A DNA stretch of 64,000 nucleotides from Tetragenococcus osmophilus (GTDB lineage: Bacteria > Bacillota > Bacilli > Lactobacillales > Enterococcaceae), in NCBI RefSeq assembly GCF_003795125.1, contig NZ_CP027783.1, forward strand, positions 992,001-1,056,000. The letters run 5' to 3'. The position numbers and the translations under genes were made by a program. Under the pieces are notes generated by a model, which saw only the letters and a program-made list of their open reading frames with translations, did no database searches and was not told the DNA's origin. Of the stretch, positions 18,057-26,609 are shown piece by piece. Each line of letters starts with the position of its first letter. The stretch's first letter is position 1.

Positions 18057-19481
18057 TCACTCTTCTAAGAATTCAAACCTTATTAAACTAACCTCCCATT
18101 CTAATTGATTAAAATGTAAGCCACGTTGCGCTGACTCGAATTCCCCTCGTTGATTATCAATTGGGTCAGACCTTAATTGATTTTTGGCTATGGAAAAATC
18201 AGCTTGGATATCATCATTTGCTGGTAGTCGAAAAACATCAAGGTTACCAAAATAGTATTTCCAACGACCAAGGTTATTACCTCGGTAAGCACTACCGCCA
18301 AATGAAACATCAGCGTAAACCCACCCGAGGGTCGGAAGATAAAATTTGGCCCAATCATGGGGCCCTTGGGTGTATTCGGATATGTATAAACCAGATTCCC
18401 ATTTTGCAGGAATACCAGTCATACGGCAAAGTGTAATAAATAAAATAGCTTGTACGCCGCAATCCCCTTTTTGATTAACGGCACAATATTCACTAATATT
18501 TGGAATCGTAAAGTATTCTCTCATGTAAGAGTAATTTACTTTTGTGGTAACAAATTCATATATTTGATAAGCTCTTTCAACTAAATTCATTTCCTCGCTA
18601 GTAATTTCTGCTAAAAGTTTATACAAAAAGTCTGTAAATAAAATGTGTGGACTTTTTCCGCTTAACTCATTTTGAAATTCTTGCTTTTCTTTGTTAGAGA
18701 GTTGTTTGGCAAAGTCTTTTTGTGTCTCCATGACCTTGAAAAGATCATGATAAGTGGCTGCGATTTCATATTCATGTTTTACTTCAAAGAATAAGTCCTC
18801 TGTATCTTCGCTCCTAAAAGCAATAGTACGCTGACAAGCTGTTGTTTGAGCAATATCTAAAACGTTACCTTTAGTAAAAAGTATGTTTGACTTATCAATT
18901 TGACCATTATGACGTGGCAATGGTAAGTGAGCAAGAAACGGCCCTTCTTGGCCATTTAACTCTATTTTCGGTGTAATTGATTGTTTTAAGGTAATTTTTG
19001 CCTTACGGTTACCGAGGCGTTTCATTACTTTTACGTTATCATCTAGTTCTGTTTGCCGTTCGTTATCTATATTATTTTCTTCTTCGTAACGATAGCGGTT
19101 ATAGTAATCGCGACGAGTCTTCACTAAATTTTCAATGAAGCGACGATGAAAGTATATTTGACCGTTTTTATAGATCCACTCAACGTTGTTGGTACAAACC
19201 AGCTCTTCTATTTCCCTTGGTTTTACCTCGGCGAAGTTATTTTCTAATTTTTGTTGGGCCGTATCCTTATCAAAAGGAAACTGGTCTTTTTTTAGGGCGG
19301 ATAAAACGGCTAATTCTCCTTCCAAACGTTTTTTTAATGTTTGACTCGTCTTAGGAAAAGTCAATTTTTCATGAATCAGTTGCTCGGCAAAATTAAGATT
19401 ACCATTATCTTTAGCTCGTGTTATGTCTTCTGGTAAAGGCGTAGAAAGATAGCTGATATCATTTAATTCATAAGGCTTCAA
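18057..19481 (-). CDS. Cytoplasmic transglutaminase-like superfamily protein
   Basis: A 474-residue protein without signal peptide or membrane helix. The C-terminal part holds a transglutaminase-like fold with the expected catalytic triad: Cys341 in KGDCGVQA, His375 in GPHDWAKF and Asp391 in YADVSFGG. The N-terminal 250 residues are not recognised; they include a charged helical part (about 20-170). Such enzymes are cysteine peptidases or acyl transferases. Being cytoplasmic and directly upstream of a peptide-binding lipoprotein, it may process imported peptides, which is an inference only. The start is the ATG at 19481; an AGGAA lies upstream. Confidence 0.8.
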   Translation of the reverse strand: MKPYELNDISYLSTPLPEDITRAKDNGNLNFAEQLIHEKLTFPKTSQTLKKRLEGELAVLSALKKDQFPFDKDTAQQKLENNFAEVKPREIEELVCTNNVEWIYKNGQIYFHRRFIENLVKTRRDYYNRYRYEEENNIDNERQTELDDNVKVMKRLGNRKAKITLKQSITPKIELNGQEGPFLAHLPLPRHNGQIDKSNILFTKGNVLDIAQTTACQRTIAFRSEDTEDLFFEVKHEYEIAATYHDLFKVMETQKDFAKQLSNKEKQEFQNELSGKSPHILFTDFLYKLLAEITSEEMNLVERAYQIYEFVTTKVNYSYMREYFTIPNISEYCAVNQKGDCGVQAILFITLCRMTGIPAKWESGLYISEYTQGPHDWAKFYLPTLGWVYADVSFGGSAYRGNNLGRWKYYFGNLDVFRLPANDDIQADFSIAKNQLRSDPIDNQRGEFESAQRGLHFNQLEWEVSLIRFEFLEE

Positions 19482-19654
19482 AGTGGCATTCCTCTTTTCT
19501 ATGAGTGTTATGTTTCAGTATTATAGCAATATTCAATTATAATTTCCAGAAAATTCTATCATTTTTGTGTTTTTTATTAAAATATAGGTGTACTTTTATT
19601 TTAATAAGGAATAATAAAAATAAACTGTACGTAATGTATACGCCAATTGTTCTT

Positions 19655-19682
19655 TTGTATTGTAATTTTAGTTTGGTATAAT
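19655..19682 (+). promoter_or_regulatory. Predicted promoter of the DUF536 gene
   Basis: TTGTAT (19655-19660), a 16-bp spacer and TATAAT (19677-19682) lie about 73 bp upstream of the start codon at 19755. Confidence 0.55.
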
Positions 19683-19754
19683 AGGGCTTATTAAAAAGAT
19701 TGAACGATGATTGTACGTTTTGTCAACGTGTAGTAGGTAAAAAGGAGGGTAACT

Positions 19755-20357
19755 ATGGAAATGACAATTAAAGAGCTTGCGGATACAATGGGTGTTTCGA
19801 AGCGACGGGTTTCTTACCGTGTTGAACAATTGCCATACGATTCGTACAGTAAAAAAGAAAATATTGTTCATTTAAATGATAAAGGGATTGCTACGATAAA
19901 AGCGATGCTGTCTGATGAATCGGTTCGTAAGGAGGATATAACAGACCGTACGGAAGCTAAACAAAATAAAGATAAACAACGTACGGACGAACAATTCCCC
20001 CTTAATGGAGAGTTGTTTGAACAGTTAAAAATAAAAGATGAGCAAATAAAAACAAAAGATCAGCAACTTAATAATTTACAAAAATCATTAGATTACCAAC
20101 AAAGATTACTTGATCAGCAACAGCAACTTAGTGCTAAAGATCAAAAACTCATAGAAAATATGCAAGCCCGAGTATCTGCTACTTCGGTAGAAGCAGAAGA
20201 ATATCAAAATAAAATGAATGAACTAGAAGATAAAGTGGTTCAAGTAGAGAAAAATAAGGAAGAGTGGCAGAATAGTTATAAAAAATTATCAGAGGAGCTG
20301 ACAGAATTGAAGGAGAAAATGTCGAGGAAAAAATGGTATCAATTTTGGAAAAAATAA
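19755..20357 (+). CDS. DUF536-type HTH/coiled-coil protein (plasmid replication-associated family)
   Basis: A 200-residue protein: an N-terminal helix-turn-helix (TIKELADTMGVSKRRVSYRV, residues about 4-23), a charged linker, then a long coiled coil (about 90-190) rich in Gln, Lys and Glu. It ends with a basic aromatic tail KKWYQFWKK. This organisation is that of the DUF536 family, usually found beside repB on lactic acid bacterial plasmids and thought to act in replication or partition. No rep gene, iterons or partition genes are near it, so it stands alone in the chromosome. AAAGGAGGG precedes the ATG. Confidence 0.8.
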   Translation: MEMTIKELADTMGVSKRRVSYRVEQLPYDSYSKKENIVHLNDKGIATIKAMLSDESVRKEDITDRTEAKQNKDKQRTDEQFPLNGELFEQLKIKDEQIKTKDQQLNNLQKSLDYQQRLLDQQQQLSAKDQKLIENMQARVSATSVEAEEYQNKMNELEDKVVQVEKNKEEWQNSYKKLSEELTELKEKMSRKKWYQFWKK

Positions 20358-20365
20358 ACAAAAGA

Positions 20366-20395
20366 GGGTAAAACACTTACCGTTAGTTTTTACCC
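20366..20395. terminator. Terminator between DUF536 gene and polyprenyl synthase gene
   Basis: GGGTAAAA (20366-20373) pairs with TTTTACCC (20388-20395). Flanking A/T-rich sequence allows use by both convergent genes. Confidence 0.6.
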
Positions 20396-20411
20396 CCTAC
20401 TTTTAGTATGT

Positions 20412-21392
20412 TTAAAATGTACGTTGTAGTAATTGTTTTGTTAATTGATTAATTCCATTTTTAGCCTGGCATTCTGGTAATTTTGCAATATTTTGTAAAG
20501 CTTGTTTTGTATATTTATGGGCAAATTCTTTTGCTTTTTCTACGCCCCCATAGCTAACTACAAGCTCTGCAACTTTCTGAGCATCTTCTAAAGAAAGAGA
20601 CCTTTCTTTAGCTAAATAAGGAGCAAATATTTCTGGGTGCTCTTGATTTGCCAAAATTAGTGGTAAAGTGTAAACGCCTTGAGCTAGGTCTTCTAAAATA
20701 GGCTTTTGTAAGATATGCTGTTCAGCTGTGTAATCTAAAATATCATCATAAATCTGAAAAGCAAGGCCAATATCACGCCCAATTTCTCCAGCTAAGGATT
20801 CAATTTCTTCACTTGTTTTGCCGAAATGGGCTCCTTGGATACAAGCCAACCAAAATAATTCAGCTGTTTTTCCATTAATGCTACATAAATAGTCTTCAAT
20901 GGTTTCTCGTTTGTTAAAGCGGCTATGCATCTGATCTAATTCACCTAGCAATAAACGTTTCATTGAAGCAGCGTTAATTTCTAAATAGCGTGAACCGTTC
21001 ATGGCTTGAGTAAGCAAATCAAAAAACTGAGTAAACAATAAGTCGCCCGCGTATACAGCGATATCTTTGCCGTATTTGGATTGCACTGTGATATTTCCAC
21101 GGCGTAAAGGAGAATCATCGATAATATCGTCGTGAATTAAAGTGGCCATATGCAAAATTTCAATTGAAGCCGCGACCTGAGTCAATTGTTTTTGATCTTG
21201 TTTAGATTTTTCACCTAATTCAGTAAAAAAGAAAAAATAAGCAGGTCGTAAATATTTCCCCCCAGAGTTGGCAAACTCAATGAGTGTATCTTGAATCTCT
21301 TTATTGCGCACTTGTAGTTGCTCTTCAATTAGTGAGCAAACGATTTGGAGTTTATTTTGAATCGTGGGATAATCATTCCAGTAAGATAGCAT
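20412..21392 (-). CDS. Polyprenyl diphosphate synthase (quinone side chain)
   Basis: A 326-residue all-helical trans-prenyltransferase with both aspartate-rich motifs: LIHDDIIDDSPLRRG (about 91-105) and YDDILDY (about 217-223). It elongates farnesyl/geranyl diphosphate with isopentenyl diphosphate to the long chain used by the adjacent MenA-like enzyme. It corresponds to HepT/DmkB-type proteins; chain length cannot be told from sequence. The gene is divergent from the prenyltransferase gene across 101 bp, which is likely a shared regulatory region. Confidence 0.9.
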   Translation of the reverse strand: MLSYWNDYPTIQNKLQIVCSLIEEQLQVRNKEIQDTLIEFANSGGKYLRPAYFFFFTELGEKSKQDQKQLTQVAASIEILHMATLIHDDIIDDSPLRRGNITVQSKYGKDIAVYAGDLLFTQFFDLLTQAMNGSRYLEINAASMKRLLLGELDQMHSRFNKRETIEDYLCSINGKTAELFWLACIQGAHFGKTSEEIESLAGEIGRDIGLAFQIYDDILDYTAEQHILQKPILEDLAQGVYTLPLILANQEHPEIFAPYLAKERSLSLEDAQKVAELVVSYGGVEKAKEFAHKYTKQALQNIAKLPECQAKNGINQLTKQLLQRTF

Positions 21393-21493
21393 TTGTACGT
21401 TCCTTTCAACGTTTGGTAATAACAGAACTATTCTAACTTATTATTAGACAAAAAGGCTACTTTTATGCTGTAAAAATAAGAAAGGATAAGAAA

Positions 21494-22399
21494 ATGTCAG
21501 TACCTGTATTTTTAGAGCTGGTAGAAATGAAGGCAAAAACAGCCAGTGTTTTGCCCTTTTTGATTGGTCTTTGTTATAGTTGGTATCATTATGGCAGAAT
21601 TCATGTTGGTTATGTAGCTATTTACTTTGTGGCGATGTTTATTTTTAATATGGCTGTAGATATTTTGGATAACTATAATGATTATCATAATGCTAAAGAA
21701 GGACACGACTATAAGGAAAAAACCAATATTATTGGTCGTGAAAATATTTCCTTACGTCTAATTTTTGGGCTAATGGTCACAATGATTGTTATCTCTGCTT
21801 TTATCGGTATTGCCTTAGCTTTTATCGTTGGATGGCCTCTTTTATGGATGGGGCTATTTTGTTATTTAGTAGGAATATTTTACTCCTCAGGACCGCGACC
21901 TTTATCAAGTTTACCTGTGGGTGAATTTTTTTCAGGAATCACTATGGGCTTTATGATTTCATTAATTTGTGTATATATCAATACATTTGAAGCGTTTCAG
22001 TGGAATTTTTCGGACATTTTCGGTATTGTAGTTATTGCGCTGCCAAATACAATGTGGATTGCTAACTTGATGTTAGCTAATAATACTTGTGATAAAGAAG
22101 AAGACGAAAAAAATGAGCGTTATACGTTAGTTCATTACATAGGAAAAACAAATGCGTTGCGCTTATTTGTGGGGATGAATGGTATTGCTCTAGTGGCAAT
22201 TCTGGCTTCATTTCTTTTAGGCTTGGCCCCTTGGACAGTGTTATTATCTTTTTTGGCACTTCCATTTATTTATGGACAGGTGAAACTTTTTTTACAAAAA
22301 CAAGTTAAAAGTCAAACATTCCCTTGCGCAGTTAAGATTCTAGCTGTAGGATCAATAGTACAAGTAATTACCTATGCTTTGGGGATAGGTATGATATAA
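21494..22399 (+). CDS. menA: UbiA-family 1,4-dihydroxy-2-naphthoate prenyltransferase (MenA/DmkA)
   Basis: A 301-residue membrane prenyltransferase with about eight helices. The first Asp-rich motif appears as DILDNYNDYHNAKEG (about 56-70), the second as NNTCDKEEDEKNERYT (about 196-211). It should attach the polyprenyl chain to dihydroxynaphthoate, giving demethylmenaquinol. No methyltransferase (MenG) or menFDHCEB genes are in the window. It is followed 26 bases later by the NADH dehydrogenase gene, so synthesis of the quinone and its reducing enzyme are probably co-transcribed. GAAAGGA precedes the ATG. Confidence 0.88.
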   Translation: MSVPVFLELVEMKAKTASVLPFLIGLCYSWYHYGRIHVGYVAIYFVAMFIFNMAVDILDNYNDYHNAKEGHDYKEKTNIIGRENISLRLIFGLMVTMIVISAFIGIALAFIVGWPLLWMGLFCYLVGIFYSSGPRPLSSLPVGEFFSGITMGFMISLICVYINTFEAFQWNFSDIFGIVVIALPNTMWIANLMLANNTCDKEEDEKNERYTLVHYIGKTNALRLFVGMNGIALVAILASFLLGLAPWTVLLSFLALPFIYGQVKLFLQKQVKSQTFPCAVKILAVGSIVQVITYALGIGMI

Positions 22400-22425
22400 A
22401 AATAGTAGAAAGAAAAGGAGATATC

Positions 22426-23622
22426 ATGAAGGAAGTCGCGATTTTAGGAGCAGGTTATGCAGGTTTAAGAACTTTAAGGGAGTTACAAAAGCAAGATAAT
22501 TTGCATATCACTTTAGTGGATCGCAATGACTATCACTATGAAGCAACAGATTTACATGAAGTTGCTGCAGGAAATCAACCTAAAGAAAAGATCATTTATC
22601 CGATTGACGATGTGGTAGATGAAAAAATTACGACATTTATTCAAGACGAGGTTGTAACTATCAATTCGGAGCAACAAACGGTTGAGTTGAAAGAAAATGA
22701 ACTTTTGCACTATGATTATTTGGTCGTTGCTTTAGGATTTGAAACAGAAACGTTTGGCATCCCTGGTGCTGAAGAGAATGCTTTGGAAATGGTTAACGTA
22801 AAAACAGCGGAAAAAGTTTATGAACATATCCAAGCAATGATGAAAAAATATAAAGAAACAAAAGACAAAAAATATTTGCGCTTAGTTGTCTGTGGTGCTG
22901 GTTTTACTGGTATCGAATTGGTAGGAGCTTTGCATGATGGTCTTGATCGCTATGCAAAAATGGCGGACGTAGATCCGTCAGAAATCGAAATTTATTGTAT
23001 TGAAGCAATGTCCAGCATTCTTCCGCAATTTGATGATAATTTGACACAATATTGTTTAGATCACTTAAATGAATGGGACATTCACTTACTAACGTCAAGC
23101 CCGATTAAAGAAATTAAGCCAGAGCGGGTGATTTACAGTAATGAAGAGACAGATAAAGAATTAGAAGCAGCAACCATTATTTGGACTACAGGAGTAAGCG
23201 GAAGCCATGTCATTGGCGAATCTGGTTTTAATGAAAAAAGAGGCCGCGTGATGGTTAATGATGATTTAACTTCTCCAAATTATAATAATATTTATATTAT
23301 AGGCGATGTGTCTGCTGTGATGGATAAAGAAGGAAATCGCCCTTATCCAACGACTGGACAAATTTCTTTACAAATGGGAGAACATGCAGCTAAAAATATT
23401 GCACATCAAACAAAAGGGGAAGCTACTGAAACCTTTACGTTTAACTCTTTAGGATCAGTAGCTTCCATTGGAAATACTCACGCTTTTGGCTATGTTGGAA
23501 GTACAGGAGTTAAAGGATACCCAGCTTCGTTTATGAAAAAAATGATTATGAACCGTTCCTTGTTAAAAACAGGGGGACTAAAAGAAGTTATGGCTAAAGG
23601 TCGTTTTGACCTATACCATTAA
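22426..23622 (+). CDS. ndh: Type II NADH dehydrogenase (NDH-2)
   Basis: A 398-residue two-dinucleotide-fold flavoprotein. The FAD-binding loop is ILGAGYAGLRTL (about 5-16), the NADH-binding loop VVCGAGFTGIELVG (about 153-166), and the second FAD motif is YIIGDVSAV near 290. It passes electrons from NADH to the membrane quinone without pumping protons and attaches peripherally. The length fits the respiratory form; the EET-specific Ndh2 of Listeria is longer, with added C-terminal membrane helices that are absent here. AAAGGAG lies before the ATG. Confidence 0.9.
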   Translation: MKEVAILGAGYAGLRTLRELQKQDNLHITLVDRNDYHYEATDLHEVAAGNQPKEKIIYPIDDVVDEKITTFIQDEVVTINSEQQTVELKENELLHYDYLVVALGFETETFGIPGAEENALEMVNVKTAEKVYEHIQAMMKKYKETKDKKYLRLVVCGAGFTGIELVGALHDGLDRYAKMADVDPSEIEIYCIEAMSSILPQFDDNLTQYCLDHLNEWDIHLLTSSPIKEIKPERVIYSNEETDKELEAATIIWTTGVSGSHVIGESGFNEKRGRVMVNDDLTSPNYNNIYIIGDVSAVMDKEGNRPYPTTGQISLQMGEHAAKNIAHQTKGEATETFTFNSLGSVASIGNTHAFGYVGSTGVKGYPASFMKKMIMNRSLLKTGGLKEVMAKGRFDLYH

Positions 23623-23630
23623 AAGATAGA

Positions 23631-23672
23631 AAAAATAAGCAAGATTGTTAAAATCAATCTTGCTTATTTTTT
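23631..23672. terminator. Terminator between ndh and merR-type gene
   Basis: AAATAAGCAAGATTG pairs with CAATCTTGCTTATTT, with A and T tracts on both sides, so it can serve both convergent genes. Confidence 0.85.
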
Positions 23673-24151
23673 TAATGTTCTATTTTAGAAATAAGTTGTT
23701 GATAATCAATGGATGTTTGCTTGCTGAACAATTGATAAGAAAGTTTTTCTTCTAAATCATCATAAATAATTACCATAACTTCACCTTTAGGTTCAAATGA
23801 ACCAATGGTAAATACGGTGTAGCGGTCATTGACAACTTCGACGTCTCGTATAGTTTTAGCAAAAACTTTTCTAATACGAGAAACTTTTTTGAGAAATGTC
23901 TCCGCTTTTTCATTTGATGTCTTTAAAGTATAACCTTCTGTTAAAAATCGTTGCAATAATTCCACTTTAATAACAGTTAATAAACGGTAACTGCGAGGGG
24001 CTGATTGCTCTTTTTTAGTGACTGAGGTAATTAGTCCCTTTTTTTCCCAATAGCGGAGTTGTCTAGCAGAGGTGCCACTCATTTTGCTTAGTTCACTAAT
24101 ACCGACTAATAAGTCATCACTGATCAGTAAGTCTTTTAGAGAAGATGTCAT
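23672..24151 (-). CDS. MerR-family transcriptional regulator
   Basis: A 159-residue regulator. The winged HTH (GISELSKMSGTSARQLRYWEKKGL, residues about 12-35, with the RQLRYWEKKGL core) is typical of MerR proteins. The rest is a short effector/dimerisation region without a GyrI-like domain. The start is taken at the ATG at 24151, which has AAAGGA six bases upstream; a further ATG eight codons upstream (24175) has none. Its promoter is back to back with that of the divergent MFS exporter gene, so it probably controls the exporter and itself. Confidence 0.85.
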   Translation of the reverse strand: MTSSLKDLLISDDLLVGISELSKMSGTSARQLRYWEKKGLITSVTKKEQSAPRSYRLLTVIKVELLQRFLTEGYTLKTSNEKAETFLKKVSRIRKVFAKTIRDVEVVNDRYTVFTIGSFEPKGEVMVIIYDDLEEKLSYQLFSKQTSIDYQQLISKIEH

Positions 24152-24185
24152 AACAGTTCCTTTCTTTTTTAACATTCTTATCTGA

Positions 24186-24247
24186 ATTATAAGTTACCTT
24201 ACATAGATGTCAACCTACTTGACAAAAATCGAAAAAAAGAATAAAGT
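24186..24247. promoter_or_regulatory. Divergent back-to-back promoters (merR / MFS exporter)
   Basis: Plus strand: TTGACA (24219-24224), 17 bp, TAAAGT (24242-24247). Minus strand: TTGACA (complement at 24208-24213), 16 bp, TATAAT (complement at 24186-24191). The two -35 boxes are only 5 bp apart and form a perfect dyad TGTCAA-N5-TTGACA. Confidence 0.65.
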
Positions 24248-24280
24248 AGTTAAGTTGAAAAATAGAAGGGAGGAAAAATT

Positions 24281-25744
24281 ATGGGAGACAATCAACCGCT
24301 TGATATTTATGGAAAGCCATATAACCGTGCGATGATCGTAGCGATTTTAATGGTAGGCAGTTTTTGCACAGTGCTGAACCAAACATTGCTAAATACTGCT
24401 TTTCCTACTTTGATGCGTACATTTAATATTACAGCTTCTGATGTACAGTGGTTAACCACTGGTTTTTTATTAGTAAATGGGATTATGATCCCGATTACTG
24501 CTTGGATGATTAATAAATTTAGTTCTAAAAAGTTATATTTATTTGCGATGTCCGTCTTTTTGATTGGTACAATCACTTGTTTTATGGCACCTGTTTTTCC
24601 AGTGCTTTTAATAGGACGGCTGATACAAGCGGCTGGAGTAGGTATCTCTATGCCATTATTACAAAATATCATGTATACAATTTATCCTCCGGAACGTCGG
24701 GGAGCAGCTATGGGAATGGTAGGTATTGTTATAGCTTTAGCTCCAGCTTTGGGACCTACACTATCTGGCTGGGTAATTGATCATTATTCTTGGCGTCAAT
24801 TATTTGGTATTGTGATTCCAATTGTGATTTTAGTACTCATTTTATCCTTTTTCTTAATGCGTAGTGTCATTCCATTATCAAAACCTAAAATTGACTTTTT
24901 GTCAGTGATATTATCTACTATAGGATTTGGTTCTTTATTATATGGTTTTTCTAGTGTTGGAAATAACGGATGGGCAAGCTTTGAAGTTATTGGCTTTATT
25001 GGACTTGGAGCTATTGTTCTAGTCTTTTTTGTTTGGCGTCAGCTACATATCGAAAATCCGCTATTAGAATTGCGTGTGTTTAAATCATCTACCTTTACTT
25101 TAGCTGCTATTCTTGCTGGGGTAACAAATATGGCGATGATTGGTGTATCAATGGTAGTTCCAATGTATATTCAAAATATTCGTGGTGAATCCGCGCTTCA
25201 ATCTGGTTTAATGTTACTTCCAGGAGCTCTTGTTATTGGAGTTATGAATCCAATTACTGGTTCAATTTTTGATAAGCATGGGGCTAAACGTTTAGCTGTT
25301 ATAGGGATGTTTATTTTAAGTTGTTCAACTGTGCCTTTTGCCTTTTTGACAGAGAGTACGCCTGCTGCCTATATTATTATTTTGTATGTCGTACGAATGT
25401 TTGGCATTTCAATGGTAATGATGCCAGTCACAACTTCAGGAATGAATTCACTGCCTGCTAAACTAATTAGTCATGGGACTGCGGTCAATAATACTTTTCG
25501 ACAAGTGGCTAGTTCCATTGGCACAGCTATTTTAATTAGTGTTTTGACGAACGTGACCAATAGTAATTTACCAAAAGAAAGTACGTTACAAAAAACGCCT
25601 TTAGCTTACGCACAAGAAGCTTTAGATGCTACTTTATCAGGTTATCAAGCTGCTTTTGGGGTAGCTATCCTATTTTGTGTTGTTGGCTTTGGATTAACCT
25701 TTTTCATTAAAAGAACGTCAAAAAGTAAGGAGGCATATGTATGA
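24281..25744 (+). CDS. DHA2-family (14-TM) MFS multidrug exporter
   Basis: A 487-residue major facilitator protein of the EmrB/QacA type with 14 predicted membrane helices. Motif C of antiporters is visible as GIVIALAPALGPTLSGWV (about 149-166). An arginine-containing motif B-like LIGRLIQAAGVGISMPL lies upstream. It probably expels cationic or lipophilic compounds by proton exchange. The next gene starts inside its stop codon (ATGA), so they are coupled. The divergent MerR gene suggests induction by a drug-like ligand. Confidence 0.88.
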   Translation: MGDNQPLDIYGKPYNRAMIVAILMVGSFCTVLNQTLLNTAFPTLMRTFNITASDVQWLTTGFLLVNGIMIPITAWMINKFSSKKLYLFAMSVFLIGTITCFMAPVFPVLLIGRLIQAAGVGISMPLLQNIMYTIYPPERRGAAMGMVGIVIALAPALGPTLSGWVIDHYSWRQLFGIVIPIVILVLILSFFLMRSVIPLSKPKIDFLSVILSTIGFGSLLYGFSSVGNNGWASFEVIGFIGLGAIVLVFFVWRQLHIENPLLELRVFKSSTFTLAAILAGVTNMAMIGVSMVVPMYIQNIRGESALQSGLMLLPGALVIGVMNPITGSIFDKHGAKRLAVIGMFILSCSTVPFAFLTESTPAAYIIILYVVRMFGISMVMMPVTTSGMNSLPAKLISHGTAVNNTFRQVASSIGTAILISVLTNVTNSNLPKESTLQKTPLAYAQEALDATLSGYQAAFGVAILFCVVGFGLTFFIKRTSKSKEAYV

Positions 25745-26244
25745 TTTTTGCCATTCTTATTTTAAGCGCGGTAGCTATGGCCTTTTTATTTATTTTGTCG
25801 CAAAAAACTTGGAAGCGAGCATTTTCTTTTGTATTTGCCATTTTCTTTCTTCTAAGCATTGGACTTATCGTAGCCAATTTCAACCAACATTTTGGGATGA
25901 AGCAAGTAGCTCATAGCCAAACAGTAGATTTGGTATCCTCAGTAGGGCAAGAAGATACAGATGCATTACTTTACAAACCTCTGGGCGATGGAACAGAAAA
26001 AATTTATTTATATAAAACAGAGGACATGGAAAAACCTAAATCAGCTGGTAGTCAGCAAGTAGAAAACCATGTAAGTCAAGACGCTGAACAAGCGCAACTG
26101 ACAACAAAAAGAACTGAATGGGTTTATAAAAATAATTTTTATCGATTACTGTTTGGTCTTTCGGGAAATAATCACGAATTTATTAAACAAGAAAATCAGT
26201 TTGAATTACCTTCTGACTGGGAAATATTAAGTACTGAAAAATAA
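25741..26244 (+). CDS. DUF4811 membrane protein, partner of the MFS exporter
   Basis: A 167-residue protein with two N-terminal hydrophobic segments (about 2-19 and 26-45), then a soluble, probably extracytoplasmic part. It matches the DUF4811 family, which I know mainly as a neighbour of DHA2 exporters in Lactobacillales. Function is unknown; an accessory role for the exporter is inferred from the four-base overlap. The ribosome-binding site AAGGAGG lies in the end of the exporter gene. Confidence 0.75.
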   Translation: MIFAILILSAVAMAFLFILSQKTWKRAFSFVFAIFFLLSIGLIVANFNQHFGMKQVAHSQTVDLVSSVGQEDTDALLYKPLGDGTEKIYLYKTEDMEKPKSAGSQQVENHVSQDAEQAQLTTKRTEWVYKNNFYRLLFGLSGNNHEFIKQENQFELPSDWEILSTEK

Positions 26245-26287
26245 AGGACAGATACTGTTTTTTATAGAAAAAATACTTATTTATTTA

Positions 26288-26333
26288 ATAAGCAGAACTC
26301 TAATTTTTAAAGGTTAGAGTTGTGCTTATTTTA
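26288..26333 (+). terminator. Terminator after the DUF4811 gene
   Basis: AATAAGCAGAACTCTAA pairs with TTAGAGTTGTGCTTATT (one bulge), followed by a T-rich tract. Confidence 0.8.
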
Positions 26334-26594
26334 TTTTTGTAAAAGCTAACATGTTATTTAATAAAAATAAGAGAGCTATTTTTTTCAAAAGATATGTATT
26401 TTATGTTATGTTTAGATTGGTGGAAATAATAAAAAGGTCTAGTCGAAATGTTTTTTATTATTGTAGCTAATACAAGCTATATAATAATAGTCCTTTATTT
26501 ATTTTTTTCAAAAAGAAAAAATAGGTCTAATTATAATAGCGGTTGCATGATATAGTTGTTAGTTGGTAAATGTTGGTTTGTAGGTTTGGTGGAA

Positions 26595-26609
26595 TTGTAA
26601 GCGCTTGTT
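26595..26609 (+). promoter_or_regulatory. Probable catabolite-responsive element (cre)
   Basis: TTGTAAGCGCTTGTT agrees with the CcpA consensus WTGNAANCGNWNNCW at 14 of 15 positions, the conserved C near the 3' end being T. It lies 91 bp upstream of the dehydrogenase start, so carbon catabolite control is likely. Confidence 0.6.
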
